The position numbers and the translations under genes are program-made. The notes under the pieces were generated by a model. The model was given only the letters and a program-made list of their open reading frames with translations. It was not told where the DNA came from and made no database searches. Below are positions 45,011-53,142 of a stretch of 64,000 nt of DNA, in pieces. Source of the stretch: Flavobacteriaceae bacterium HL-DH10 (GTDB lineage Bacteria; Bacteroidota; Bacteroidia; Flavobacteriales; Flavobacteriaceae); the NCBI GenBank assembly GCA_031826515.1, contig CP134536.1, positions 1,190,001 to 1,254,000 of the forward strand, written 5' to 3'. The stretch's first letter is position 1. Each line of letters starts with the position of its first letter.

Positions 45011-45796
45011 TTATTTTTTCAAGACTTTTGTTAAATCTGGAACAATAGATTGTTTCGCTTTATTCACATTAATATAATCGTCCAAATCTTTTATTGAAAT
45101 GACCTTAAAATTATGGTCAGTTAAATACTGAAGGTGTTCTTTAAATAATTCTGGTGGTGTATTAACCCAAGGATGTTCAATATCTGGCACGCCATGAATC
45201 GTTATAACCACAATACTCCCATTTTTAGCTTGATTAAAAGCATCAATAATCTCATCTTTATTATCCGCTTTCATTGCCCAACTTGGTATTAAAAAAGGGT
45301 GATCTTCTAATGGATTATAAGGTCTGTTTCCTCCCGCACGTGCATATTTATAACCCAATTGCTGAAGTATTTCTAATGCAGAAGCATTTAAATCGTAAGC
45401 TGGATAAGCAAAAGATTCTAATTTCTCAATAGCCATTGAATCGCATTTATACTCAATAGCTTTTACTTGTTCTATATATTGCTGATTTGTAATTTTATTA
45501 ATTTTCGCGTGCGAAAGTGTATGATTTCCTACTTCAAACCCCATTTCTGAAAGCGCCTTAACCTGACCCCAAGTCATATATTTTGTACTATCCTTATAAT
45601 TTGGAGGGAACTCACACATAAAAAAAGTGGCATTAAAATTATGCAGTTTTAATAAAGGCGCAACAACAGTATATTGGCTTGCACAACCATCATCAAACGT
45701 AAGCACAACTAATTTGTCTGGTATATCTTGCTTTAAAATTTGTGAATATCCAAAAAACGAAAAAGAAATCAGCAATACAATAATATATCTTTTCAT
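45011..45796 (-). CDS. Exported polysaccharide deacetylase family protein
   Basis: A 261-residue NodB-homology protein with signal peptide MKRYIIVLLISFSFFGYSQ. The metal site is visible as VLTFDDGCASQY near residues 31-42 (catalytic Asp pair) and NHTLSHAKI near 93-101 (the two metal His). FAYPAYDLNASALEIL near 131-146 is the variant of the RxPY block, and VVITIHGVPDIEHPW near 196-210 carries the C-terminal His. It likely deacetylates a cell-wall or environmental polysaccharide. It is preceded by aat on the same strand with only 48 bases between. Confidence 0.88.
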   Translation of the reverse strand: MKRYIIVLLISFSFFGYSQILKQDIPDKLVVLTFDDGCASQYTVVAPLLKLHNFNATFFMCEFPPNYKDSTKYMTWGQVKALSEMGFEVGNHTLSHAKINKITNQQYIEQVKAIEYKCDSMAIEKLESFAYPAYDLNASALEILQQLGYKYARAGGNRPYNPLEDHPFLIPSWAMKADNKDEIIDAFNQAKNGSIVVITIHGVPDIEHPWVNTPPELFKEHLQYLTDHNFKVISIKDLDDYINVNKAKQSIVPDLTKVLKK

Positions 45797-45844
45797 GTAT
45801 TTTTTCTAAATTAGATGTCTACAAGATAAAATATTTTTAAATTC

Positions 45845-46471
45845 TTACTTTAAATAGGTCAAAAAATTGTCTCGAGAAATATTTTCTGCACCAAGGCTTT
45901 CTAGATGATTGGTGTATACTTGGCAATCTATAAGTTTATAATTAGTGTTTTGAATAAAAGTAATAAAACCCACTTTACTTGCATTACTTTCTTTAGCAAA
46001 CATACTTTCTCCACAAAACACACCATTTCCTAAATCGATTCCATAAAGTCCACCAACTAAAATATCATTTCGCCAAACCTCTACAGATTTTGCAAAACCT
46101 AACTCATGTAATTTCACATAAGCATCAATCATGTTATTGGTTATCCAAGTCCCCTCTTGCCCTTCCCGTTTAGCTATTGAGCATGCTGTTATAACTGTTT
46201 TAAAAGCTTTGTTAACCGTAACCGTATAGTTTGTTTTACGCAATACCTGTTTCATACTTTTCGACACTTTAAGCTTCTCTGGAAATAGCACAAAACGTGG
46301 GTTAGGTGACCACCACAAAATAGGCCCTTCGGAATCATACCAAGGAAAAACGCCTAATTTGTAGGCTAATAATAAACGCTCTACCGATAGATCGCCTCCA
46401 ATAGCCAACAAGCCATCTTCATTAGCTTGAGACACCTCTGGGAAACATAAATCTTGTGTTAGTAAATGCAT
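45845..46471 (-). CDS. aat: Leucyl/phenylalanyl-tRNA-protein transferase
   Basis: A 208-residue Aat enzyme of the bacterial N-end rule pathway, transferring Leu/Phe from tRNA to N-terminal Arg/Lys of proteins destined for ClpS/ClpAP. The opening [53 protein letters not shown], then [31 protein letters not shown] and [18 protein letters not shown] are the family blocks. Complete. clpS/clpA are not in the window. Confidence 0.95.
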   Translation of the reverse strand: MHLLTQDLCFPEVSQANEDGLLAIGGDLSVERLLLAYKLGVFPWYDSEGPILWWSPNPRFVLFPEKLKVSKSMKQVLRKTNYTVTVNKAFKTVITACSIAKREGQEGTWITNNMIDAYVKLHELGFAKSVEVWRNDILVGGLYGIDLGNGVFCGESMFAKESNASKVGFITFIQNTNYKLIDCQVYTNHLESLGAENISRDNFLTYLK

Positions 46472-46506
46472 TAATTTTAATACTAAAGATAATTCTATAA
46501 ACTAAT

Positions 46507-46538
46507 AAACCTCAATATTTATTATAATATTGAGGTTT
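46507..46538 (-). terminator. Terminator of the DUF3127 gene
   Basis: A 13-bp stem AAACCTCAATATT/AATATTGAGGTTT with a six-base loop lies 82 bases after the DUF3127 stop codon at 46621. T-rich sequence flanks both sides, so it could also act on the plus strand. Confidence 0.7.
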
Positions 46539-46620
46539 TAATTTTTCACCCTTCCGTATTTTAATACTTGGGAATCAAAATCTATCTTCCCTAAAAAAGT
46601 TAAGGAATAATTATTTGCTT

Positions 46621-46998
46621 TTAAAACGGTAAATCGTCGTGATCATCTTCTTTTAAATCTCCTGCAGGCTCAAAAGCATCTGCTGGTGGTACTGGTGGCA
46701 TATTTCCTCCTGAAGCTTCAGCTTGTAAAGCTTCAATTCGCCAACCTTGTATAGAATTAAAATATTTAGTTTCTCCTTGTGGGTTTACCCATTCTCTACC
46801 ACGTAAGTTGATACTAATTTTTACCTGTTGTCCTTCTTTGTAGCTGTTCAACAAATCTGTTTTATCTTGCACAAACTCCACCATAATATGTTGTGGATAT
46901 TGTTCTTCTGTTGTTACTACAATTTCTCTTTTTCTAAACCCGTTACTCCCAAAAGTTTGAGTTTCGCCTACCATTTTTATTCTTCCTTGAACTTCCAT
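46621..46998 (-). CDS. DUF3127 single-strand-binding-like protein
   Basis: A 125-residue protein of the DUF3127 family, found across Bacteroidetes. MEVQGRIKMVGETQTFGSNGFRKREIVVTTEEQYPQHIMVEF and GREWVNPQGETKYFNSIQGWRIEAL suggest an OB-like beta-barrel, and the tail is acidic and ends DDLPF, exactly the kind of C-terminal peptide used by SSB proteins to recruit partners. A nucleic-acid-binding role is inferred from this, not established. It is monocistronic with a terminator behind it. Confidence 0.85.
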   Translation of the reverse strand: MEVQGRIKMVGETQTFGSNGFRKREIVVTTEEQYPQHIMVEFVQDKTDLLNSYKEGQQVKISINLRGREWVNPQGETKYFNSIQGWRIEALQAEASGGNMPPVPPADAFEPAGDLKEDDHDDLPF

Positions 46999-47128
46999 GT
47001 ATTACTATTTAAATCTATTATTTCACAAATGTAACTATTATGTTGTTTAACTAAAAACAGATTTACTAACAACTTGAACAATAATATTAACAGATTTACA
47101 TTATATTACATGATTAATTAATTCAAAC

Positions 47129-48295
47129 ATGATTTTAACCAAAAATAGTAATGCCTTTAGATGGATCATAATAATAGCTTCATTTATTATTGTCTCGTTA
47201 ATTTTATGGGAAACCTATAAATTTTTTCAGCATTTTAAAGATGAAGAACGCATTAAAATGGAAAATTGGTCGTTCGCTCAAAGTGATTTACTAAAAACAG
47301 ATAACCTTAATGAAGACATGGGTAATTTACCTTTAAAGGTTATAACTAGTAATAAAACTACCCCAATGATTATGGTTAATGTAGATGGAAGCATTGATTT
47401 TAATAATATAAATAACAAGAAAATAAATGATTCCATTTATGTTAAAAAATTAATTTCAAAATTTGAAAAAGAAAACCGTCCTATTGAAGTTAAATTTGAC
47501 GGCAAACTTTTCAGCACATTATACTACGGAAATTCGCCATTGTTAAACAAATTAATATACTACCCATTTGCTTTATTACTTATCATTATTCTTTTTATAG
47601 CGCTTATTTACTTTTTTTATAAGAGTTCAAAAAATGCCACTCAAAATAAGCTTTGGTCTGGTATGGCAAAAGAAACAGCGCATCAAATTGGCACACCTTT
47701 ATCATCTTTAATTGGGTGGACCGAAATCTTAAAAACCGAACATGTAAATCCTGATTATATTACTGAAATTGAAAAAGATGTAGACCGGTTACAAACGATT
47801 ACCGAACGTTTTAGTAAAATTGGTTCCATCCCTACTCTAGAGCCTTTAGATATTATTGAAGAAACTATAAACTCGTATGATTATTTAAAATCGAGATCTT
47901 CTAATCTTATAGAATTTAAAATAATAGTACCAGAAGGTAATATTTTTGTAAATCTTAATAAGCAATTATATAGTTGGACTATTGAAAACTTAGTAAAAAA
48001 TGCTATTGATGCCATGAAAGGTCGTGGGAAACTTACCGTAGAAATTTCGCAACTGGAAAACAATATAAAAGTAAGTGTAACTGATACTGGAAAAGGAATT
48101 CAGAAAAAAGATTTTAATAGAATATTTGAACCAGGCTACACTACAAAAAAACGTGGCTGGGGTCTAGGCTTATCACTTACAAGACGTATAATTGAAGATT
48201 TTCATGATGGTAGAATAAAAGTTCTACAATCTGAAATAGACAAAGGAACCACAATACAAATTGTATTAAAACGCGCTATAGATTATGCAGGATAA
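47129..48295 (+). CDS. Membrane sensor histidine kinase (orphan)
   Basis: A 388-residue kinase. Two membrane helices (about 12-30 and 144-166) flank a short extracytoplasmic domain. The H-box is KETAHQIGTPLSSLIGW (phospho-His near residue 187); the ATPase domain has the N-box NLVKNAIDAMKG, G1 DTGKGI, F-box EPGYTTKKRG and G2 GWGLGLSL. The signal and partner are unknown, as no response regulator is near. The next gene overlaps it by 11 bases and encodes a zinc-ribbon membrane protein, so the two are probably co-translated. Confidence 0.9.
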   Translation: MILTKNSNAFRWIIIIASFIIVSLILWETYKFFQHFKDEERIKMENWSFAQSDLLKTDNLNEDMGNLPLKVITSNKTTPMIMVNVDGSIDFNNINNKKINDSIYVKKLISKFEKENRPIEVKFDGKLFSTLYYGNSPLLNKLIYYPFALLLIIILFIALIYFFYKSSKNATQNKLWSGMAKETAHQIGTPLSSLIGWTEILKTEHVNPDYITEIEKDVDRLQTITERFSKIGSIPTLEPLDIIEETINSYDYLKSRSSNLIEFKIIVPEGNIFVNLNKQLYSWTIENLVKNAIDAMKGRGKLTVEISQLENNIKVSVTDTGKGIQKKDFNRIFEPGYTTKKRGWGLGLSLTRRIIEDFHDGRIKVLQSEIDKGTTIQIVLKRAIDYAG

Positions 48296-48635
48296 ACTCA
48301 TTCTGATAAAAGAAGTTATTTTAAATAATAACTGCCCTGAATGTTATAGTAATAAAGGTTTAAATTTAAGCTTTAAACAACAATTTGTTGAAACTAAATT
48401 TCATAAATCAATTACTACCGAAATTAAACACGAGATTAAATGTCAAACTTGTGATACTATTATTTATCCTGTACAATGGACTGATGATATTGAGCGTGTT
48501 GTTGCCTATCAAAAAAGAGCATTTATACCTAAAAAAGCATCAACCTATTTAAAAAAAATGTCCTGGATTATTATTGGTATTGCACTCGCTATAATTATTA
48601 CTACTGTATCGATTTTACTTTATACAAACTTATAA
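48285..48635 (+). CDS. Zinc-ribbon-like tail-anchored membrane protein, function unknown
   Basis: A 116-residue protein with CPEC at residues 17-20 and CQTC near 53-56, a likely zinc ribbon, and one C-terminal membrane helix (about 92-113), so the ribbon faces the cytoplasm. It starts 11 bases inside the 3' end of the histidine kinase gene and overlaps the convergent HIT gene by 6 bases. I do not recognise a named family. Coupling to the kinase suggests a functional link, but nothing more can be read from sequence. Confidence 0.65.
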   Translation: MQDKLILIKEVILNNNCPECYSNKGLNLSFKQQFVETKFHKSITTEIKHEIKCQTCDTIIYPVQWTDDIERVVAYQKRAFIPKKASTYLKKMSWIIIGIALAIIITTVSILLYTNL

Positions 48636-49019
48636 TTGTGCTTTAATAGCATCTGCTGTGGATTTAAATTCTTCCACAGTTAGCGTTTCTTTTTTAATAA
48701 AACGTGCATCTTCCATGCTATGCAACGGAATTAAATGTACATGTGCATGAGGCACTTCTAAACCTATTACAGTAACCCCCACTCTATGACAAGGAATTGC
48801 TTTTTCAATAGCTAAAGCTATTTTTCTAGAAAAACTCATAAGGCCATTATAAGTAGCTTCATCCAGATCGAAAATTTTATCGACTTCATTTTTGGGAATA
48901 CAAAGTGTATGTCCTTTACTATTAGGGTTTACATCTAAAAATGCTAAAAAATCATCGGTTTCAGCAATTTTATAACAAGGGATTTCGCCATTAACTATTT
49001 TAGTAAAAATTGAAGCCAT
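48630..49019 (-). CDS. HIT-family nucleotide hydrolase
   Basis: A 129-residue histidine-triad protein similar to HinT. It has the start FTKIVNGEIPCYKI, the substrate region FLDVNPNSKGHTLCIPK, and the His triad VPHAHVHLIPL near residues 92-102. Such proteins hydrolyse nucleoside phosphoramidates and adenylated metabolites. It is downstream of greA on the same strand; a REP-like palindrome sits between them. Confidence 0.92.
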   Translation of the reverse strand: MASIFTKIVNGEIPCYKIAETDDFLAFLDVNPNSKGHTLCIPKNEVDKIFDLDEATYNGLMSFSRKIALAIEKAIPCHRVGVTVIGLEVPHAHVHLIPLHSMEDARFIKKETLTVEEFKSTADAIKAQL

Positions 49020-49109
49020 AATAATTGAGAGTTTGAATAACTGTAAATATAAAAGATTCCTAATAATATTAATTAGGAATCTTAATTAGAATTTAATAAT
49101 GTTTAAATA

Positions 49110-49137
49110 GATTCCTGCCTTCGCAGGAATGACAATT
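49110..49137. repeat. REP-like palindromic repeat, copy 2 (at the greA stop codon)
   Basis: The sequence GATTCCTGCCTTCGCAGGAA then TGACAATT matches the copy at 21602-21629 outside the stem, and within the stem the changes are compensatory (CCTGC/GCAGG against CCCGT/ACGGG). It overlaps the last bases of greA. Confidence 0.75.
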
Positions 49138-49609
49138 ATCTAGAAATCTCGATAATATCAAATTTCATAACACCGTTTGGCACTTGAATTTCTGCAACAT
49201 CGCCAACAGATTTACCCAACAAACCTTTACCAATAGGAGAATTAACAGAAATTTTTCCTGTTGCTAAATCTGCTTCACCATCAGCAACCAAAGTATAATT
49301 CATTTCCATACCATTGGTTTGGTTCTTTATTTTTACTTTAGACAATACCAGTATTTTAGAATTATCCATTTGAGATTCATCAATTACACGTGCTCCTGCT
49401 AAAGCATCTTCTAATTTAGAAATGCGCATTTCTAACATCCCTTGTGCTTCTTTGGCAGCATCATATTCGGCATTTTCACTTAAATCGCCTTTATCTCTTG
49501 CCTCAGCAATAGCTCTTGATGCTTTTACACGTTCTACATCTTTTAATTGCTTAAGTTCGGCTCTTAATTTTTTTAATCCCTCAGGTGTATAGTATGATAC
49601 TTTACTCAT
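49136..49609 (-). CDS. greA: Transcription elongation factor GreA
   Basis: A 157-residue GreA, which stimulates transcript cleavage by stalled RNA polymerase. The N-terminal antiparallel coiled coil runs over about residues 8-75, with acidic tip residues DLSENAEYDAAKE near 41-53. The C-terminal FKBP-like domain ends SPIGKGLLGKSVGDVAEIQVPNGVMKFDIIEISR. Complete and typical. It has a promoter with matching -33 and -7 elements, and its short leader contains two hairpins followed by a T8 run. Confidence 0.95.
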   Translation of the reverse strand: MSKVSYYTPEGLKKLRAELKQLKDVERVKASRAIAEARDKGDLSENAEYDAAKEAQGMLEMRISKLEDALAGARVIDESQMDNSKILVLSKVKIKNQTNGMEMNYTLVADGEADLATGKISVNSPIGKGLLGKSVGDVAEIQVPNGVMKFDIIEISR

Positions 49610-49635
49610 AACTTCATCGTTTATTTAATAATAAA

Positions 49636-49682
49636 ATGCTGAAACAAGTCCAGCATAAAAAAAATCCCGTATAAACGAGATT
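49636..49682 (-). promoter_or_regulatory. Structured greA 5' leader with U-tract hairpin
   Basis: On the minus strand the predicted greA transcript opens with an 8-bp hairpin (AATCTCGT/ACGGGATT, one U-G pair) followed by a T-run, then a second hairpin ATGCTG/CAGCAT at 49636-49656. It looks like a terminator but is very close to the predicted start site, so true attenuation is doubtful. Confidence 0.4.
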
Positions 49683-49687
49683 AATAA

Positions 49688-49722
49688 CAAATATACAAAA
49701 ATTTTAACTCAGTTTGCAATTT
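49688..49722 (-). promoter_or_regulatory. Promoter of greA (-33 and -7 elements)
   Basis: The minus strand has TTTG, a spacer of about 21 bases from its TTG, then TATATTTG. This matches the flavobacterial TTTG / TAnnTTTG consensus at both boxes and the spacing. Confidence 0.6.
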
Positions 49723-49754
49723 GTTGTAAATTGCAAATCAATTTTTTAAGTCTT

Positions 49755-50192
49755 ATGAAATCTATTTTATTTCTACTTTCTCTTATTATTTTAACTTCGT
49801 GTAGTCGTAATGATATTATCAAATCTAATCCATACATACCTAATTATAGTTTTAACACAGGAATTTTAATAAATACTAATTTACCAGAATATAGTCAGCT
49901 AAAATTTTCAGGTAACCATGTTATTTTAAATAACTATGGTTTTAAAGGTGTTGTGCTTTATTATGTGGGTGGCGAGCAATATACAGCTTTTGAATTAACA
50001 GATCCCAATCATATCCCTAGCTCATGCTCTAAACTAAATGTTGAAGGTGTTATTGCTACTTGCGGTTGCGATGACGGTAATAGTTACGATATTTTAACAG
50101 GATCAATGCGAGAAGGCACAACTGGCGGCTATACTTTAAAGCCATACCGTGTTGAAGTTTCGGGAAATATTATACGCGTTTCTAATAATTAA
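49755..50192 (+). CDS. Rieske-like lipoprotein lacking cluster ligands
   Basis: A 145-residue exported protein from the ATG at 49755. It has signal and lipobox MKSILFLLSLIILTSC, then a compact beta-rich domain. The C-terminal half reads like a Rieske fold: VIATCGCDDGNSYDILTG, then YTLKPYRVEVSGNIIRVS, corresponding to the usual CPCHGSxFD...tG...L..Y.V.v pattern. The two His ligands are absent: the CxH positions are Cys-x-Lys-like and Cys-x-Asp. It therefore probably cannot hold a 2Fe-2S cluster of normal type. The frame is open eight codons upstream, but the later start fits the signal peptide. Confidence 0.65.
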   Translation: MKSILFLLSLIILTSCSRNDIIKSNPYIPNYSFNTGILINTNLPEYSQLKFSGNHVILNNYGFKGVVLYYVGGEQYTAFELTDPNHIPSSCSKLNVEGVIATCGCDDGNSYDILTGSMREGTTGGYTLKPYRVEVSGNIIRVSNN

Positions 50193-50193
50193 A

Positions 50194-50225
50194 AAACCTC
50201 AGCATAAGTAAATGCTAAGGCTTTT
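50194..50225. terminator. Bidirectional terminator between the Rieske-like and thiamine-receptor genes
   Basis: AAAACCTCAGCAT, a six-base loop, then ATGCTAAGGCTTTTT forms a stem with one mismatch, flanked by A and T runs, in the 52-base gap between convergent genes. Confidence 0.75.
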
Positions 50226-50244
50226 TAAAATATATTATGATTTC

Positions 50245-52395
50245 TTAAAACTTTAAAGTAACGCCTACTAAAAAGTTTGTTGTTGCTTGCGGATAATAGC
50301 CCTGTACTTCAAAAGATGTACCTGGAGTACTCCAATTATCTAAATAAGTATAACCTCTATCGACATATTCTTTGTTAAATATATTATTTACTAATCCAGA
50401 TAATACAATCGATTTAAAAACAGAGTTCGTTTTTATTTCATATACTATATTAAAATCACTCGTAAAATAACTAGCTAATTTTGAAGCTTCTGTATCTGTA
50501 TTACTTAGATATTGTTCTCCTACATATTTAGACAATAAAGAAAATTGTAAATTATCTATTGGCTGGTACACAAATGCATTGCCTGCAACAACACTAGGTG
50601 AAAATGAAATAGTTGTATCTCCTAAATTATTAGTAGATCCATCTCTAGTTAAAACAAAATCTTTAATTTTATTCTCACTTAAAGTAATATTTGGACGTAC
50701 ACTAAGGTGTTTGTTTAATATAATATCGGCATCTATCTCTAAACCTAATCTATAACTTTTATCTACATTATCACGCAAAAACTCTCCAACATCATCTATA
50801 TCTCCTGTTAAAACCAATTGATTTTTATAGTTCATATAATAAACATTCGTATTTAACTTCACGTTATCACTTTTAAATCGCCATCCGAATTCCAAATCGT
50901 TTAATTTCTCTGATTTTACATTATTATTACTTTGGAAATCATTCCTGTTTGGCTCTTTATTAGCTATAGCATACGACAAATAAAGACTGTTTTTTGTATT
51001 GAATTTAAATGTAGCTCCCAGTTTAGGGTTAAAAAAACTATAGTCTTCTTTTACCGCAATTGGATTTCTACTAGAAGTTAATCCAATTGTTTTATAATTC
51101 ACAAAGCGCCCTTGTAAATCTAAATAGGCACTTAATTTATTGGTAACCTTTAAGGTTGCCTTAGAAAAAACACTTAAATCTTTTTTCTTTGCATCACTAA
51201 AATAGTAACGATCTCTAATATTTGCTGTTGGAGCAAATTCTTTAGCCCAAATAATTTCACCAAAATGATCTCCTGTATAATGGTTATAAGACAATCCAGA
51301 AACTATATTTATCTTTTCATCTTTATAAGTCACGTTTGCATTAGCCACATAAAACTTGTTATCTAACCAACGGCGTACAATTAAATTGGTTGCTGGGTTT
51401 CCATACCAATCTTCACCTGTCGCAATAACTAAATCATTATACTTAGAAACTGGACTATCTTCTTTAAACTGTTCGAAAAAACCTTGACCTTTTGTATAGT
51501 TTAAGCCAACATTTGTAGACCAATTATTATTTAAACGTTCATTCCAATGAAGTTGGTAGTGGTCTTGCTGATAATCGTCAACTTCATTTTCATAAGTATA
51601 TGGATTTTGACGACGATCTTCTTTTAATTGCGTCGCGTCTAAACCATACCAAGCTTGATAAGTCTTTTCCTTACCTCCAAAAGTTATCGCTTTAATTAAA
51701 GTATTATTATCAATATAAGACGCCTGTAAAAAATATGATTTTAAATCTGTAGATGCTCTATCAACATAACCATCAGAAGAAATTTTAGATAAACGCCCTG
51801 CAATTTCTATATGATTATTAATCCTTCCTGTACTAAATTTAACATTATGTTTTCTAGTGTTATACGAGCCAATAGTATTTGAAATCTCACCAAATGCAGT
51901 CTCTGAAATGGCATCAGTTAAAATATTTAAACTGGCACCAAATGCTCCAGAACCATTTGTTGATGTTCCTACTCCACGTTGTAATTGTATGCTTTGTACA
52001 GATGAAGCAAAATCACCTAAATTCACCCAAAAAGAACCTTGGCTTTCTGCATCATTATACGGAATCCCATTAATTGTAACATTAACTCGTTCTGAATTAG
52101 AACCACGCACATTCATATAAGTATATCCAACTCCTGCACCAGCATCAGATGAAGTAACCACTGAAGGCAAATATTTAAGTAAAATAGGAATATCCTGTCC
52201 TAAATTACGCTTTTCTAATTGTTCTTTCGTTACGTTTGAATGTGTAATTGGAGAATCTGCGTTTACACGCACTGCACTAACTAAAACTTCATCTAGTTTT
52301 TCTGTTTTAGTTGAATCTTGTTGTACTTGATTTTGTTGTGCGGTTGCACCGACTGATAACACTAATAGTGTTAAAAAAAGAAATAAATTTTTCAT
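50245..52395 (-). CDS. TonB-dependent receptor for thiamine (TPP-riboswitch controlled)
   Basis: A 716-residue TonB-dependent outer-membrane transporter. Signal peptide 1-19 (ends GATAQ); no carboxypeptidase-like domain; TonB-box-like region EKLDEVLVSAVRV; plug about 45-165 with LGQDIPILLKYLPSVV, NVRGSNSERVNVTINGIPYND and QLQRGVGTSTNGSGAFGASLN; barrel ending in FLVGVTLKF. Upstream lies a TPP riboswitch on the same strand. TonB receptors under this riboswitch are known in Bacteroidetes as predicted thiamine (or precursor) importers. The pnuC homologue at 55212 could be the inner-membrane partner. Confidence 0.9.
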   Translation of the reverse strand: MKNLFLFLTLLVLSVGATAQQNQVQQDSTKTEKLDEVLVSAVRVNADSPITHSNVTKEQLEKRNLGQDIPILLKYLPSVVTSSDAGAGVGYTYMNVRGSNSERVNVTINGIPYNDAESQGSFWVNLGDFASSVQSIQLQRGVGTSTNGSGAFGASLNILTDAISETAFGEISNTIGSYNTRKHNVKFSTGRINNHIEIAGRLSKISSDGYVDRASTDLKSYFLQASYIDNNTLIKAITFGGKEKTYQAWYGLDATQLKEDRRQNPYTYENEVDDYQQDHYQLHWNERLNNNWSTNVGLNYTKGQGFFEQFKEDSPVSKYNDLVIATGEDWYGNPATNLIVRRWLDNKFYVANANVTYKDEKINIVSGLSYNHYTGDHFGEIIWAKEFAPTANIRDRYYFSDAKKKDLSVFSKATLKVTNKLSAYLDLQGRFVNYKTIGLTSSRNPIAVKEDYSFFNPKLGATFKFNTKNSLYLSYAIANKEPNRNDFQSNNNVKSEKLNDLEFGWRFKSDNVKLNTNVYYMNYKNQLVLTGDIDDVGEFLRDNVDKSYRLGLEIDADIILNKHLSVRPNITLSENKIKDFVLTRDGSTNNLGDTTISFSPSVVAGNAFVYQPIDNLQFSLLSKYVGEQYLSNTDTEASKLASYFTSDFNIVYEIKTNSVFKSIVLSGLVNNIFNKEYVDRGYTYLDNWSTPGTSFEVQGYYPQATTNFLVGVTLKF

Positions 52396-52521
52396 ACGAT
52401 TATGATTTTATAATCGAATAAAAAGAGGTAATTATTCTTAGTTATTAATAAATTATTTTTTGAAGCAAAACGCTTCATTTTCCATGAGCTTAATCATATA
52501 TCTAATTGACATGAATTAAAA

Positions 52522-52675
52522 CTCGATTTCCTAAACAGCATTACCTGTTCTAGGTTCAGTGGGTATGATCTCAGCCTTTTGGGAGTTAAAAGTTAAAAGC
52601 TAAAAGTTAAAAGTTTATTAGACTGTTAACTGAAAACTGATGACTGCTAACTGAAAAAGCACCCCTTTTTTGAGA
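52522..52675 (-). promoter_or_regulatory. TPP (THI-box) riboswitch
   Basis: On the minus strand GGGGTGC (near 52665) is followed, after a long variable arm, by the conserved core GGCTGAGATCATACCC, then GAACCTAGAACAGG and TAATGCTGTTTAGG (to about 52528). This matches the TPP-binding P2-P5 consensus including CUGAGA, ACCC, GAACCU and GGnUAAUnC. The variable P3 arm is filled with repeats of AAGTTAAA and AACTG type. It lies about 130 bases upstream of the receptor gene. No terminator U-tract hairpin is evident, so control may be of translation; a small hairpin TGAAGC/GCTTCA sits at 52461-52477. The rest of the 336-base gap is AT-rich. Confidence 0.9.
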
Positions 52676-52731
52676 ACGCTGCAAATGTACTAACGAATTG
52701 CTTATTATCAATTATTAATTGTCAATAATTT

Positions 52732-53139
52732 TCAATCTAAATTTGGTTTTCTTCTGTTTGCTTTTTTTTCAGATAGATTACGTTTATTTTTCAACCGTTT
52801 TCTAATGACTGATTTAGGAATTTTTGTTGAAATCCGCTTTTTAGGAATAATTAATCCAGTTCTTATTAGGTTTAAAAACCTATTAATTACAAGCTCTTTA
52901 TTTTTATGCTGACTTCTACTTTCTCCACATTGTAAAATTAAAACACCTTCTTTTGTCAATCTATTTTCTAGCTTATAAAAAAGGCGTTGCTTTTGTTCTT
53001 CATTTAAAACTGAAGATTCTTTTAAATTAAAAATCAATTCTACTTTTGAAGCTACTTTATTAACATGCTGTCCTCCTGCTCCAGAACTTCTAATAGCTTT
53101 AAAGGTTAATTCTTTTAATAAGGCTTCGGTATTAAACAT
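52732..53139 (-). CDS. arfB: Alternative ribosome-rescue factor ArfB (YaeJ)
   Basis: A 135-residue peptidyl-tRNA hydrolase of the release-factor family, which frees ribosomes stalled on non-stop mRNA. The catalytic GGQ is in RSSGAGGQHVNKVASKVEL near residues 17-35. The C-terminal tail is strongly basic (KRISTKIPKSVIRKRLKNKRNLSEKK), the part that enters the empty mRNA channel. Length and both features are typical. It starts 3 bases after DUF4301 on the same strand. Confidence 0.93.
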   Translation of the reverse strand: MFNTEALLKELTFKAIRSSGAGGQHVNKVASKVELIFNLKESSVLNEEQKQRLFYKLENRLTKEGVLILQCGESRSQHKNKELVINRFLNLIRTGLIIPKKRISTKIPKSVIRKRLKNKRNLSEKKANRRKPNLD

Positions 53140-53142
53140 GTT

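Noticed and set aside
52461-52477. Small hairpin TGAAGC/GCTTCA as the terminator of the TPP riboswitch
   Set aside because: No U-tract follows it on the minus strand, so it cannot be called an intrinsic terminator.
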